Notes under the pieces: model-generated
Database searches by the model: none
The model's input: the letters and a program-made list of their open reading frames with translations, nothing else
What the model was told of the DNA's origin: nothing
DNA from: Bryobacterales bacterium
GTDB taxonomy: Bacteria; Acidobacteriota; Terriglobia; Bryobacterales; Bryobacteraceae
DNA: 46,411 nt
Direction of reading: 5' to 3'
Assembly (NCBI GenBank): GCA_947467395.1
Contig: CANIIC010000011.1
Coordinates: 1 to 46,411 of the forward strand
Shown here: positions 8,269 through 16,615 of the stretch, one piece after another
Numbering within the stretch: position 1 is the stretch's first letter
Layout of the letters: each line of letters begins with the position of its first letter
Position numbers and translations under genes: made by a program

Positions 8269-8282
8269 GTACTGAGAGTGCC

Positions 8283-8594
8283 CTAGACCATGGTTTCCGA
8301 AAGCAGGGCCCAGATCATCACACCCAGTCCGCCGGTCGCCAGGAAGGCGATGAATTTGGTGAAGGACGCGCCCATGAACTCAAAGCGCAGCAACAGCGAG
8401 AACGCCAGGCTGCCATAGAGAATCCACGGATGCACAGGGCGATTGAAGGCCGTCGTGAACGGAATCGCAAAGAAGTAGAACAGCAGCGGCAGGTTCGAGT
8501 CATACCGCTTGCGCAGGATAGAAAGGATCCCCACGATGGCGAGCGTACTCACCAGGAAGGCGACCATGTTCGTCGGTGTCGGATTGAAACCCAT
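8283..8594 (-). CDS. Small multi-pass membrane protein, unknown
   Basis: The protein has 103 residues and about three or four hydrophobic helices: residues 10-26 (MVAFLVSTLAIVGILSI), two in the middle separated by FNRPVHPWI, and a C-terminal one (FIAFLATGGLGVMIWALL). The ATG at 8594 is preferred to the GTG at 8600 because TAGATT (8608-8603) ends 8 nt before it, matching the spacing seen at other genes here that lack a ribosome site. It lies between the large outer-membrane barrel gene and the STAND gene on the same strand. I do not recognise a family, and there are no catalytic motifs. Confidence 0.65.
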   Translation of the reverse strand: MGFNPTPTNMVAFLVSTLAIVGILSILRKRYDSNLPLLFYFFAIPFTTAFNRPVHPWILYGSLAFSLLLRFEFMGASFTKFIAFLATGGLGVMIWALLSETMV

Positions 8595-8637
8595 ACCCAC
8601 CGAATCTATCGGCGGGCCAGGTTGCGGAGTTTAGGAC

Positions 8638-10623
8638 CTAGAAAGCCCAAGTAACGGAACTGTATCCCGTATGGGCCCGGAAGTTCGACAGGCCCGAGAA
8701 CTGCTCTGCGTAACCGTAGTGCTGGTACCCCAGGTTCCAGCGGAGCTTCTCGTTGATCCGGACCGAAACCTTACCTTGCGGCGAGGTGAATCGCAGCGGG
8801 AAGGTCTGGACGGACTGGAACGTCGCGAGGGCCGTATAGAGTCCTGCTCCCGCGGGGGTGCTGCGGCCGTCCCCCAGATCCTGGATGTGACTCAGGCCCA
8901 GAGAAACATCCACGCGATCGCGCACCACAAAATGGGCGGCCAGATTGGCCGTGTGGAGATTACTGACGTAGTAGGAGCGGTCCGTCGGGACGTTCACCAC
9001 GGAGTTGCCGACGCGCGAGAAGTAGTTGATGGTGCCCAGCGTATCCAGGTGCAGTTTCGCGTACACGGCATCGACGTAGAATGTCCGCGAAATTGTCCAG
9101 GTCCCGTCCACGCCGTACTGGCGGGAGCGCGACGCGTAGTTGGAGATCGATTCCGAATTGACGTTGTAGTCGGTCCGGACGTAGCCGGCAAACCGGAAGT
9201 CGCCTTTTTTGTATTCGACGCGACCGCGGAAGGCTTGGAAATTGCGGGCGCTGATGGGGTAGATAGGACGATCGGCGCGGCCCACCTCGCCATCCAGGTT
9301 AATCGTTAGAGACTTGATCGGGCGCATGCGAATCCCCAGGATCCCGGTATGCAGCCCGTTGGTCTGCTCATCCGGAGTCTGCGGCCCCACTGCGTTGAAA
9401 GCTTGGATGGAGCGAATGCGGCGATCGGAGAACTGGTAGCCCAAGCGAATCCCCAGCCACGAGGCGGGACGGTAGTTCGCGTCCGTCGCGTTGGTGATCA
9501 TCCGGATCCCCAAGAATTGGAACGGCACATACGGCACCTGGGGCAGTCCGTTCACCAATTGCGTGAACACCGAACTCCCGGACATCCGAATGTGTGAAAG
9601 GGCAGTTTGGTTCGTGATGGTCAGCTTTGCCGTCGGGAAAATGTTGATATTCAAGTTGCCGGCAGCGGCGGGGCGCTGCGCGTTGCCGGTGGTAAACGTC
9701 TGGCGCGACACATTGGAGCCAAAGCGATCCGTACCGAAACCCGTCTCATCCTGAACGAATCCGCGCTGACCTTTCACGTACGAGAAACGCCCGGTCACCG
9801 CCCACCAACGTGATTCCTTAAAGAGCGCCACACGCCAGTACGGACTGGTCCCGTGATACGGCTCATTGCGCTGGAACGAACTGGCGGTCGTAAGATCCGT
9901 GGTGTTGTATCCATCAGACACCCCAGGCAAACGAACCGGCGTGTCTTCTTTGAAATCCACCCACGCGTGCATCACGTTCAGGCGCCAGCCCTTCAATCCG
10001 ACCTCGAACCCCGTCCGATATTCGTGCTGCTGGCGGCGAACGTTCGCAAAGAGCGGATACTGGTCGCCGCGCGTATCGAAAAGTTGCGCCGAGGTGATGG
10101 CCGGGCCAGTCTGCGTGTTCCCGGAATAACCCAGGAAGAATTTGATGGGGCTTTGCGGCAACAGCGTCAGGTCATGATCCTGCCAATTGCGCACCGTATC
10201 TGCAAAGTGCTGACCGTGATCCGCCCGTAGCCCGGGATTGAAGTAGGCGTTCGAACGCCAGCTCAGGTCGTAGCGATAGAGCTTGTTCTTCTCCAACCGA
10301 AGACTCGCATTTTGATAGGGATCGTTGCCGAGCCCTTGGGTATTCAATTGCAACAGGTCGAACAACCGCCCGTGGCCCTCGCGCGACTGCATGGAAAGCG
10401 AACTCCCCAATAGGCGCACGCCGTTGCAGTAATTGACGGTGCTACGATACGAGGCCTCGTCACCACCAATGCTGTGATAGCGGTACCCGAGTTCGAACGA
10501 TTGGCGAACGTTGTAGCCCACCGTATTGTCTCCGCGAGTCGATCCAACGGGTTCGCCCGTTGGCGCAACGGGAGGCTGGGCCAGAGCGGTGACGGTCGCG
10601 AGGATGTAAAGGATCTTCTTCAT
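8638..10623 (-). CDS. Large outer-membrane beta-barrel, MtrB/PioB-like porin partner
   Basis: The 661-residue exported protein starts at MKKILYILATVTALA, which is a signal peptide; upstream in-frame sequence looks non-coding. The mature chain is a long series of alternating aromatic/polar strands separated by turns, ending in the outer-membrane signature SSVTWAF with a terminal Phe. Length and composition fit the roughly 26-strand porins (MtrB, PioB, OmbB types) that sheathe a multiheme cytochrome across the outer membrane. The gene follows the decaheme cytochrome by only 5 nt, the classical porin-cytochrome order. The N-terminal CxxC of Shewanella MtrB is absent; a single Cys is visible (NYCNG). 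Barrel assignment is confident, while conduit function is inferred from the partner gene. Confidence 0.75.
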   Translation of the reverse strand: MKKILYILATVTALAQPPVAPTGEPVGSTRGDNTVGYNVRQSFELGYRYHSIGGDEASYRSTVNYCNGVRLLGSSLSMQSREGHGRLFDLLQLNTQGLGNDPYQNASLRLEKNKLYRYDLSWRSNAYFNPGLRADHGQHFADTVRNWQDHDLTLLPQSPIKFFLGYSGNTQTGPAITSAQLFDTRGDQYPLFANVRRQQHEYRTGFEVGLKGWRLNVMHAWVDFKEDTPVRLPGVSDGYNTTDLTTASSFQRNEPYHGTSPYWRVALFKESRWWAVTGRFSYVKGQRGFVQDETGFGTDRFGSNVSRQTFTTGNAQRPAAAGNLNINIFPTAKLTITNQTALSHIRMSGSSVFTQLVNGLPQVPYVPFQFLGIRMITNATDANYRPASWLGIRLGYQFSDRRIRSIQAFNAVGPQTPDEQTNGLHTGILGIRMRPIKSLTINLDGEVGRADRPIYPISARNFQAFRGRVEYKKGDFRFAGYVRTDYNVNSESISNYASRSRQYGVDGTWTISRTFYVDAVYAKLHLDTLGTINYFSRVGNSVVNVPTDRSYYVSNLHTANLAAHFVVRDRVDVSLGLSHIQDLGDGRSTPAGAGLYTALATFQSVQTFPLRFTSPQGKVSVRINEKLRWNLGYQHYGYAEQFSGLSNFRAHTGYSSVTWAF

Positions 10624-10628
10624 CGCGA

Positions 10629-11555
10629 TTACCGGAAGAACGTCGGATCTACATTGGAGCCGTGGATACGAACATGGCACGACGTGCAGTTCTGGAACCG
10701 CGGATCAGCCATGTTATGAAAGGTTGCCTGCGTCGGGATGCCGTTGGCTTGGCGTCCAAAATTGCCGCGACCCGTGTGGCACTCAAGACATACAGTGAAG
10801 ATCACCGGGCGCTTCAGCAACCGCGCGTTCGTTGAGCCGTGAGCGTTGTGGCAGGTTTCGCAACCGTCCACGCGAATAGCCGCGTGTTCATAAACGAAGG
10901 GTCCACGTTTATCGACATGGCACTTCAGGCAGGGCTCTTCATTACCGACGCCCTGATCCACCATGCGCGGACGCGCGCCCATGTTCCACGTAGCCGCAAA
11001 GGATCCATGCGGATTGTGACAATCGGTGCATTGAACCGAACCTTCGTTTACCCGATGCTTGAACGGCATCGAAAATTGAGCCCGGACGGTGGTGTGACAT
11101 CCGTAACAAAGGTCGCGCTGCTGTTCAGTCTTCAGCAGATTCTTGGCCGACGGAGAACTATGGATGGAGTGACAGTTGGTGCAGACTACATCGTCGAGCG
11201 TATGTTCGCTGCGCCGAATGTTGGCCTGCGAAATGGTGGAGGCGTGGCAATTCAGGCAGGTATCGACGACCTGCGTCGGAGTGAGCTTTGAAAACGCCCG
11301 AGGAATCGTGTCCTTGCCGCCACCGGCCTTCACATGACCAGATGCTGCTCCGTGACAGCCTTCACAACCGACGTTCGCGCCGGGCTGTGCGCCGGACGCA
11401 ACACTCTTGTAGTGGGGGTTCCGAAAGAAGTTTGCAGCAACGTTCGGATGACAGGTTCGGCAAACGTTACTTCCGACAAAATCCTGCGCAGCGACAGGCA
11501 TGCAGGCTAGCCCCAAAAGCACACTTAGGGCCACCCACCTCAATACGCGAAACAT
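10629..11555 (-). CDS. Decaheme c-type cytochrome (MtrA/PioA/DmsE-like)
   Basis: The 308-residue exported protein carries exactly ten CxxCH motifs: CRTCH, CEGCH, CLNCH, CTNCH, CYGCH, CTDCH, CLKCH, CETCH, CLECH and CTSCH. The signal peptide is MFRVLRWVALSVLLGLACMPVAAQ. Size and heme count match MtrA, PioA and DmsE, which form a periplasm-to-surface heme wire inside an outer-membrane porin. Additional His residues between motifs can supply distal ligands. The next gene, 5 nt downstream, encodes the barrel. No surface decaheme lipoprotein (MtrC type) is present nearby, so the set resembles the two-component PioAB form. The ATG at 11555 is chosen because TATAGT (11567-11562) ends 6 nt before it and there is no good ribosome site. 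Confidence 0.93.
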   Translation of the reverse strand: MFRVLRWVALSVLLGLACMPVAAQDFVGSNVCRTCHPNVAANFFRNPHYKSVASGAQPGANVGCEGCHGAASGHVKAGGGKDTIPRAFSKLTPTQVVDTCLNCHASTISQANIRRSEHTLDDVVCTNCHSIHSSPSAKNLLKTEQQRDLCYGCHTTVRAQFSMPFKHRVNEGSVQCTDCHNPHGSFAATWNMGARPRMVDQGVGNEEPCLKCHVDKRGPFVYEHAAIRVDGCETCHNAHGSTNARLLKRPVIFTVCLECHTGRGNFGRQANGIPTQATFHNMADPRFQNCTSCHVRIHGSNVDPTFFR

Positions 11556-11583
11556 TGTCCAACTATACCCCATATAAAACGGA

Positions 11584-11634
11584 AGCCCCGTCGAGACTCT
11601 TCCCTCTATTGAGGTTAGAGCGCTCGCCGGGGCT
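11584..11634 (-). terminator. Possible terminator after the small barrel gene
   Basis: AGCCCCGTCGAG (11584-11595) and CTCGCCGGGGCT (11623-11634) pair at 11 of 12 positions, with a smaller inner pairing of CTCT/AGAG. On the minus strand the stem is followed by TCCGTTTTAT. This fits a weak rho-independent terminator for the gene ending at 11661, placed before the decaheme promoter. Confidence 0.45.
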
Positions 11635-11660
11635 CGGGAGAACAGCCCGAATCGGAGCTG

Positions 11661-12296
11661 TTATCTTGTCCAGCTAAATCCAACCGTCGGAACGATGTTG
11701 TGGATAAAGCCACCGGCGCTGACGCCGAAATTGGGCTGAATCACATCCGAGGGGAAGCGGGTAATGTAGTCATGCACGTCCAGGCGCATCTGCCAGTTCT
11801 TGCCGATCTTGGTCTTGATGCCGGCACCGACGCTGATCATGCCCTGCACTTGCTGTGTCTGGGTCAGCAGCGCGAAACGGCTCAACGGCTGGGAAATCGT
11901 CTCGGCACCCGTGCCCCGATACACCTTTACGCCGCCACCGAAGGCGATGTAGGGCCGGGACGCAGAATCGACATCGGTCGCGTGCCACTGAAAATCGTAG
12001 TTCATCGAGTGCGATTCGCCCGAGAAGTTCGCACTGGTCGAGCCCTGCTTCAACTGCAGATCGCCGTTCTGATACGTATAGCGGATTTCGCCGCCCCACC
12101 GGGCGTTTGTGTTGTTCGTCAACCAAGCACTCGCCGCCATACCGGGGGCGATCTTCGCCTTCGCCGTTTCCGACGAGAGCGTCAAATCTTTCGAGGTGTG
12201 GAATCCACCGCCGCCGCTACCGCCGATCTCCCACTTTTGAGCGAATGCCGGCGCCGAAACGGCCAGGCACACTACGAGCATGTGAGCTAGTTTCAT
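11661..12296 (-). CDS. Small outer-membrane beta-barrel protein (OmpA/OmpX-like)
   Basis: The 211-residue protein has a signal peptide (MKLAHMLVVCLAVSAPAFAQ) and about eight predicted amphipathic strands, for example KWEIGGSGGGGFHT, RWGGEIRYTYQNG, SRPYIAFGGGVKVYRG and WQMRLDVHDYIT. It ends in VGFSWTR, consistent with a closing strand. The ribosome site AAGGGAG lies 4 nt upstream. It sits 40 nt downstream of the beta-propeller gene and upstream of the cytochrome pair, from which a possible terminator separates it. Such barrels are mostly structural or adhesive; nothing in the sequence points to a particular ligand. Confidence 0.78.
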   Translation of the reverse strand: MKLAHMLVVCLAVSAPAFAQKWEIGGSGGGGFHTSKDLTLSSETAKAKIAPGMAASAWLTNNTNARWGGEIRYTYQNGDLQLKQGSTSANFSGESHSMNYDFQWHATDVDSASRPYIAFGGGVKVYRGTGAETISQPLSRFALLTQTQQVQGMISVGAGIKTKIGKNWQMRLDVHDYITRFPSDVIQPNFGVSAGGFIHNIVPTVGFSWTR

Positions 12297-12336
12297 GAGC
12301 TCCCTTTCTAATTCAGGTCCAGTCTACTGTCTTCTG

Positions 12337-15309
12337 TTATTCCACAACGCGTACATTCACGGTGTGGGTGAACGCGCCCTGTGTGATGGTCAACGGGATG
12401 CCGAGTCCCTTCGGCGCGTTGCCCGGGATTGACACGTTGATCTGGTACAAACCGACCAGGTCCGGCGTCAGGCCGGAGAACAACACCGGGGCACCAACGC
12501 GACCGATGGCGACATCCGGCTGCTGCAGCGTATTCGCCAGCGGGTAGCTAGGCGCCGGCTGGCCGTCTTCGACCGACGGAGACACGCGCCCCATACCGGT
12601 CAGGTAGATCACCAGCACGTCGTTGCGATGAACCGGGTTAGTATCGGTCACCATCAGATTGTTCGCCGCGCGAACGATCGTCGGGAACACTTCGCCAGGA
12701 GCAACAGCCGCGCGGAAGACCGACGGAGCTGCGGACTGGACAGTGAGATTGAAGTTGTCGCTCACACCACCCGGAGTGTGCACGATCATCGTAACGTTGC
12801 CAATCGCCTGGAACGGCATCTGCCCGTTCACCTGGGTTGGCGAAACGAATAGAATCGGCACCGGCTGGCCATTGACCGTCAGGCAGCTATCACCCAGAGC
12901 GGTTGGCAGGGACATTTCTTTGGTCGCCACGTTGGTCGGGCTCAAATTGGTTCCGTAGATGGTGAATAAGCCGCCCGGGGCTACCGAGGACACACCATCG
13001 GCCGCGCTGACAACACGCGATATGTTGGGCGAAACCACTGCCGTATCATAGCCAGGAGGCAAAATCGTCACGCCCGAAGCCGTCAACAGGATAATGTTTC
13101 CACGGCTGTTCAACAGCGCGACCGTGCGCGTAAAGGGATTCGTCAGAGTGGACAGCAGCGGAGCTTCTGCCGTGCGCGTCGCACGCGCGCCGAAGCCGGT
13201 CGAGACGTCCACGCGCGAGATGATCCCGGCACTCGTCTGATCCGGGGCGGAAACGAAGAAGCCACCCGCGTCCACAAACGCAAAGCCGGACGATGCACCG
13301 CTAGCGGCCTGAATGGAGCGCACTGGCACCAGCGAAGAGTTGAAGATGGTGCTCCCAATCACAAAATCGCCGAACGAAGATGCAGCGTACGCGCCTGAGA
13401 GCGACGGGAAGTCCTTGCGGGAAACCGTGAACGTATCTACGTTGGCGTCGTACAAGAGAACGCTGCCATCGGGCGACACAAACAGGATCGAGGAACCATT
13501 CGGAGCCGGGGTCGCCACCGTGTACTGCGGAACCGTGTTCTCCCACACGCCGACCAGCGGCAGGCGGGTCGCCAGACGCGTCGCCATATTGATGCGATAG
13601 ATGCCGTAGTCCCCGCTCGACGTATCAAACCCGACGCCCAGAATGCCGCGCGCCGAAGCCGCAATCGAGCCCATGCGCGTGTTCTGCGCGTTGATCGGAG
13701 CGGATGGCTGCAGCGTATCCAGATCGAACACGCTGATAATCTGCGCGTTTTCGCAGGCGACCAGCAGGCTCTGCCGGTCAAAGGTGATCGTCATACCCTT
13801 GGGCAAGTTGCAAGTGCGCAGGATAGACTTGACGGTATTGTTGCCACCGTCGTAGACGAGGACTTGATTCTTGTCTTCGCGCAGAACGTAATACTGATCG
13901 CGCTGCGGGTCCGCCACCAGATCCGTTAGCTTCCCGGGATTGGTGACGAAGGTGCCACGCTGATCAGGTTCGCGGGAATTGACAGAGACACGCACCGGAT
14001 CGAGGATGTTCACCCCGGTTGAGGACGTAATCGTGAGATCCACATTCACGGTGCCCTTCTGGGTAGCAAACACATTCGGATCCACGGTAACTTTCACGAC
14101 TGCGGGCGTCACCCCGGAACTCGGGGTCAAGCGGACACCAGGGTTCGAAGAGGAGATCGAAAAGGGCACACGTGCGCCGCCCGGATCACTGATCGTGAAG
14201 GTCTGGCTCGCCATATCGCGATCACAGAAATTGCCACGGAACACCAGATTCTCAACCGACGTCTGCAAACGCGGCACCGCATTCCGGTTCCCCACTGGAA
14301 GAACAGTGACGCCGGAGTCAGAAACCGCGTACATCGTATTGCCGTCGGCCGTGAGTACAGCGCGACCAGCCAGATGCTCGGGCAGCGCAAGCCGCTCGCG
14401 AATCGTCAGATTGTCCGAGTCCCGAACCGTCAGGACCGGAGCATCGGAAGTTGTAAACGGAACCTCTGAATAAACCAGATTGTGGATACCGTCAAACGCG
14501 TGACCGCCGCGGGCGAGATCACCCAGCGGCTCCCCGAAATTCGAGTAAATGCGGGGGACTCCGCGATCGATGTCCATCAACCACCAGCCCATCGCCGCAT
14601 GCAGACCGTCGGCGGCCACACTCACCGCGCGAGGACCCAGCGTCGGGCTCGCCGAATACAGACTGCTGATCAGAACGTGAGCAGTGGCGTCGTACTGAAA
14701 CAGGAGAGAATCACCAAAACCCCAAATGTAGCGACCATCCGGAGAAGCTCCGACGGAAGCCTGCGTGATCTGAGGTGGAAATGTCTGCTGCGGCACCGGA
14801 ATTGACTTCGTTGCCTGTTCCTGGATGGTCCGAATCAGCTGCGTGGTACCCACGGCCGGGTCGAACAGAATAAATTCTTTAGTGGTTACGATCAGCGCTT
14901 TGTTATAGCTGCCAAACGCCAGGCCTAACGGCGGGTTCGTCAGCGCGAACGTCTGCTTCGCGTTGTTGTTGCGCAGGTCGATCACCGTGACGCCGTTGGT
15001 CGGCGACGCCGGTGCCGTCTTATTCCCATAATGGGCGGCAATCAGCCAGCGACCATCGGGAGACATGGAAATCGAGCTGGGTTGCGACGCAACATTAATC
15101 GACGTCTGGATCGTCTTGGACGCCAACGACATCACTTCAATGCGGTTGGCCGTAAAATTTGCGACGTAGAGTCGGCCGCGAGCCTCATCCAGCGCGACGT
15201 CGGCAGCAGCACCGCCGATCGACACGACTTGGCCAAACGTGCCGGCCCAAGCTGCCCCCACTGTCCAGAGCAAGCCGGCCAAGGCGACCATCGTTGACTT
15301 ACGAAGCAT
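12337..15309 (-). CDS. Giant secreted beta-propeller protein with TIGR03437 C-terminus
   Basis: The protein has 990 residues and is exported: signal peptide MLRKSTMVALAGLLWTVGAAWA, with ribosome site GAGGGAG. Residues 25-350 are YncE/lactonase-like blades (DVALDEARGRLYVANFTANRI, ISMSPDGRWLIAAHYG). A beta-sandwich stretch near 355-450 is followed by a second set of blades (450-750). From about 760 comes the TIGR03437 domain: APGGLFTIYGTNLSP, PILFVSPTQVNGQMPF, VIYLTGMG and GLYQINVSIP. This domain is abundant in Solibacter-type Acidobacteria and is thought to act in export or surface display, but its role is not established. The gene follows the Tad cluster and a 30-residue peptide on the same strand. 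A surface-exposed binding role is plausible. Confidence 0.88.
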   Translation of the reverse strand: MLRKSTMVALAGLLWTVGAAWAGTFGQVVSIGGAAADVALDEARGRLYVANFTANRIEVMSLASKTIQTSINVASQPSSISMSPDGRWLIAAHYGNKTAPASPTNGVTVIDLRNNNAKQTFALTNPPLGLAFGSYNKALIVTTKEFILFDPAVGTTQLIRTIQEQATKSIPVPQQTFPPQITQASVGASPDGRYIWGFGDSLLFQYDATAHVLISSLYSASPTLGPRAVSVAADGLHAAMGWWLMDIDRGVPRIYSNFGEPLGDLARGGHAFDGIHNLVYSEVPFTTSDAPVLTVRDSDNLTIRERLALPEHLAGRAVLTADGNTMYAVSDSGVTVLPVGNRNAVPRLQTSVENLVFRGNFCDRDMASQTFTISDPGGARVPFSISSSNPGVRLTPSSGVTPAVVKVTVDPNVFATQKGTVNVDLTITSSTGVNILDPVRVSVNSREPDQRGTFVTNPGKLTDLVADPQRDQYYVLREDKNQVLVYDGGNNTVKSILRTCNLPKGMTITFDRQSLLVACENAQIISVFDLDTLQPSAPINAQNTRMGSIAASARGILGVGFDTSSGDYGIYRINMATRLATRLPLVGVWENTVPQYTVATPAPNGSSILFVSPDGSVLLYDANVDTFTVSRKDFPSLSGAYAASSFGDFVIGSTIFNSSLVPVRSIQAASGASSGFAFVDAGGFFVSAPDQTSAGIISRVDVSTGFGARATRTAEAPLLSTLTNPFTRTVALLNSRGNIILLTASGVTILPPGYDTAVVSPNISRVVSAADGVSSVAPGGLFTIYGTNLSPTNVATKEMSLPTALGDSCLTVNGQPVPILFVSPTQVNGQMPFQAIGNVTMIVHTPGGVSDNFNLTVQSAAPSVFRAAVAPGEVFPTIVRAANNLMVTDTNPVHRNDVLVIYLTGMGRVSPSVEDGQPAPSYPLANTLQQPDVAIGRVGAPVLFSGLTPDLVGLYQINVSIPGNAPKGLGIPLTITQGAFTHTVNVRVVE

Positions 15310-15515
15310 ACGAAAACTCCCTCTCTCGTCCGGTCGCCAGCACCATCGCTGTACCTGCCGCCCGGCTTTTCTTGTATTGCTACTCGCCCAACTCGCGAAA
15401 CAATTTGCGGAGGGCCGCCGACCTGGCTTGATGCCGACGTCGCCGGCCCTTAATCTACTTACTGCTCCCGCGAGGCCTCTCCCGAGCCGTTTGAACTACA
15501 CGGTTTCCGAGAAAC
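15310..15515 (-). other. Leader/intergenic region with strong inverted repeats
   Basis: This stretch lies between the 30-residue peptide and the propeller gene and holds no credible reading frame. On the minus strand it contains GTTTC-TCG-GAAAC, two GGGAG-containing G-rich segments, and a long stem with arms AGGGCCG/CGGCCCT (about 15411-15449) enclosing smaller GC-rich pairings. It ends with the propeller ribosome site. It may be a structured mRNA leader. It does not match a riboswitch class I can name. Confidence 0.4.
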
Positions 15516-15608
15516 TTACTCCGCGCTCTTTTTACGGCGCAGCACGATGATCCCTAGAAACAGGGCCGCCAACGAACCACACACGATACGAACCATAGAA
15601 GTGTCCAT
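15516..15608 (-). CDS. 30-residue single-pass membrane peptide
   Basis: The reading frame encodes MDTSMVRIVCGSLAALFLGI followed by IVLRRKKSAE. That is one hydrophobic helix of about 16 residues, then a positive RRKK stop-transfer and a short tail, so the C-terminus is expected in the cytoplasm. A strong ribosome site (GGAAAGGAG) sits 5-6 nt before the ATG, the main reason to believe it is translated. It lies 85 nt after tadC and 206 nt before the propeller gene, on the same strand. It lacks the Gly/Glu-Tyr processing site of Flp pilins, so it is not an obvious pilin. A small regulator of a membrane complex is one possibility; the function is unknown. Confidence 0.6.
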   Translation of the reverse strand: MDTSMVRIVCGSLAALFLGIIVLRRKKSAE

Positions 15609-15647
15609 CGTTTCTCTCCTTTCCTGACTACAATTCATTCGGCGTCT

Positions 15648-15675
15648 CTAGTCCTAACCTTTAGGCTGGTACTAG
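15648..15675. promoter_or_regulatory. CTAG-ended hairpin between tadC and the 30-residue gene
   Basis: On the plus strand the order is CTAGT-CCTAA-CCT-TTAGG-CTGGT-ACTAG. It forms two stacked 5-bp stems with a bulge, and flanking GGC/GCC can extend it. No T-run follows on the minus strand, so it is not a standard terminator. Possible roles are RNA processing, mRNA protection or an operator. Confidence 0.35.
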
Positions 15676-15693
15676 CGAACTGCCGTTTTTCTT

Positions 15694-16611
15694 CTACATA
15701 CCGCTCATCATCGGCACGAGTTCCCGAACGATCTTCATGGCAACCGGGCCAACGGTGACAACGAACAAAGACGGCAAGATACAGAAGAAGATCGGGAAGA
15801 TGAGTTTCACGCCGAGCTTGGCCGCGTTCTCTTCCGCAGTTTGACGCGCCTGGATGCGCATGAAGTCGGCATGCGCGCGCAAGCTTTGCGCAACGCCGGT
15901 ACCGAACCTATCCGCCTGAATCAGAACGGCCACCAGCTTCTTGAGATCGTCGACCCCGGTGCGTTCCGCCAAGTTGCGCAGTGCTTCCACGCGGCGTTTG
16001 CCCGCCTTCAGTTCGAGGTTCACGAAGCCGAACTCCTCACTGATTTCCGGATGCGCGTGCTCCAATTCCTTGGACACCTGCAAGATCGCCTGATCAAGCC
16101 CTAGTCCGCTCTCCACGCAAACCACCAACAGATCGAGAGAATTCGGCAGTCCGCGAGCGATCTCATGCTGGCGCTTTGCCGCCAACTTGCGAACGTATTC
16201 GTTCGGGCCGAAGAAGCCCACGCCCACCGCAGCCAGAATCGCGGCGACTTTATTTCCAGAATCCGTGTCGGCGCCCGCAACGAAGGTGCCCACGATCAGG
16301 GGAAGGGCCACACCGAATGCAGCCTTGGCGCCATACAGAATCTTCAGCGCGTTCTCGTTGCGGATACCGGCACGAATCAATCGCCGCCGCATCACAGTCA
16401 CGTCCTTCGGCGACTGCGGCACAAAATTCCCCAACCGCTTAATCAGGTCGTGAAATGCCAGGCTCGGATGGGACGGCATGTGTTCGGTCGGATCATATGT
16501 CCCCGCCACACGCTCCAGCGCTTCCTTCGGCCGGACATACATTTTCATGCCGGCAGCAGTGACGCCGCCAGCCACAAGAAGGAAGATAAGAACGGTCAAC
16601 AGTAAGGGCAT
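15694..16611 (-). CDS. tadC: Tad pilus inner-membrane platform protein TadC (T2SSF)
   Basis: The 305-residue protein is one of the paired polytopic platform proteins of type IVc (Tad) secretion, on which the CpaF ATPase acts. There is an N-terminal membrane helix (LLLTVLIFLLVAGGVTAAG), a central helix pair (about 95-135), then the T2SSF helical domain with LPNSLDLLVVCVESGLGLDQA, VNLELKAGKRRVEALRNLAERT and VAVLIQADRFGTGV, and a C-terminal helix (LIFPIFFCILPSLFVVTVGP). These are the family hallmarks. The gene is separated by 4 nt from tadB upstream and is the last recognisable Tad gene of the run. Confidence 0.93.
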   Translation of the reverse strand: MPLLLTVLIFLLVAGGVTAAGMKMYVRPKEALERVAGTYDPTEHMPSHPSLAFHDLIKRLGNFVPQSPKDVTVMRRRLIRAGIRNENALKILYGAKAAFGVALPLIVGTFVAGADTDSGNKVAAILAAVGVGFFGPNEYVRKLAAKRQHEIARGLPNSLDLLVVCVESGLGLDQAILQVSKELEHAHPEISEEFGFVNLELKAGKRRVEALRNLAERTGVDDLKKLVAVLIQADRFGTGVAQSLRAHADFMRIQARQTAEENAAKLGVKLIFPIFFCILPSLFVVTVGPVAMKIVRELVPMMSGM

Positions 16612-16615
16612 GATT

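Noticed and set aside
15310-15515. A cyclic-di-GMP (GEMM) riboswitch in the propeller leader
   Set aside because: GC-rich stems are present, but the conserved GACGCAAAGCC-type core and tetraloop/receptor signatures are not seen.
15516-15608. The 30-residue peptide as a Flp pilin
   Set aside because: It lacks the N-terminal basic leader with a Gly-x4-Glu-Tyr processing site and is too short.
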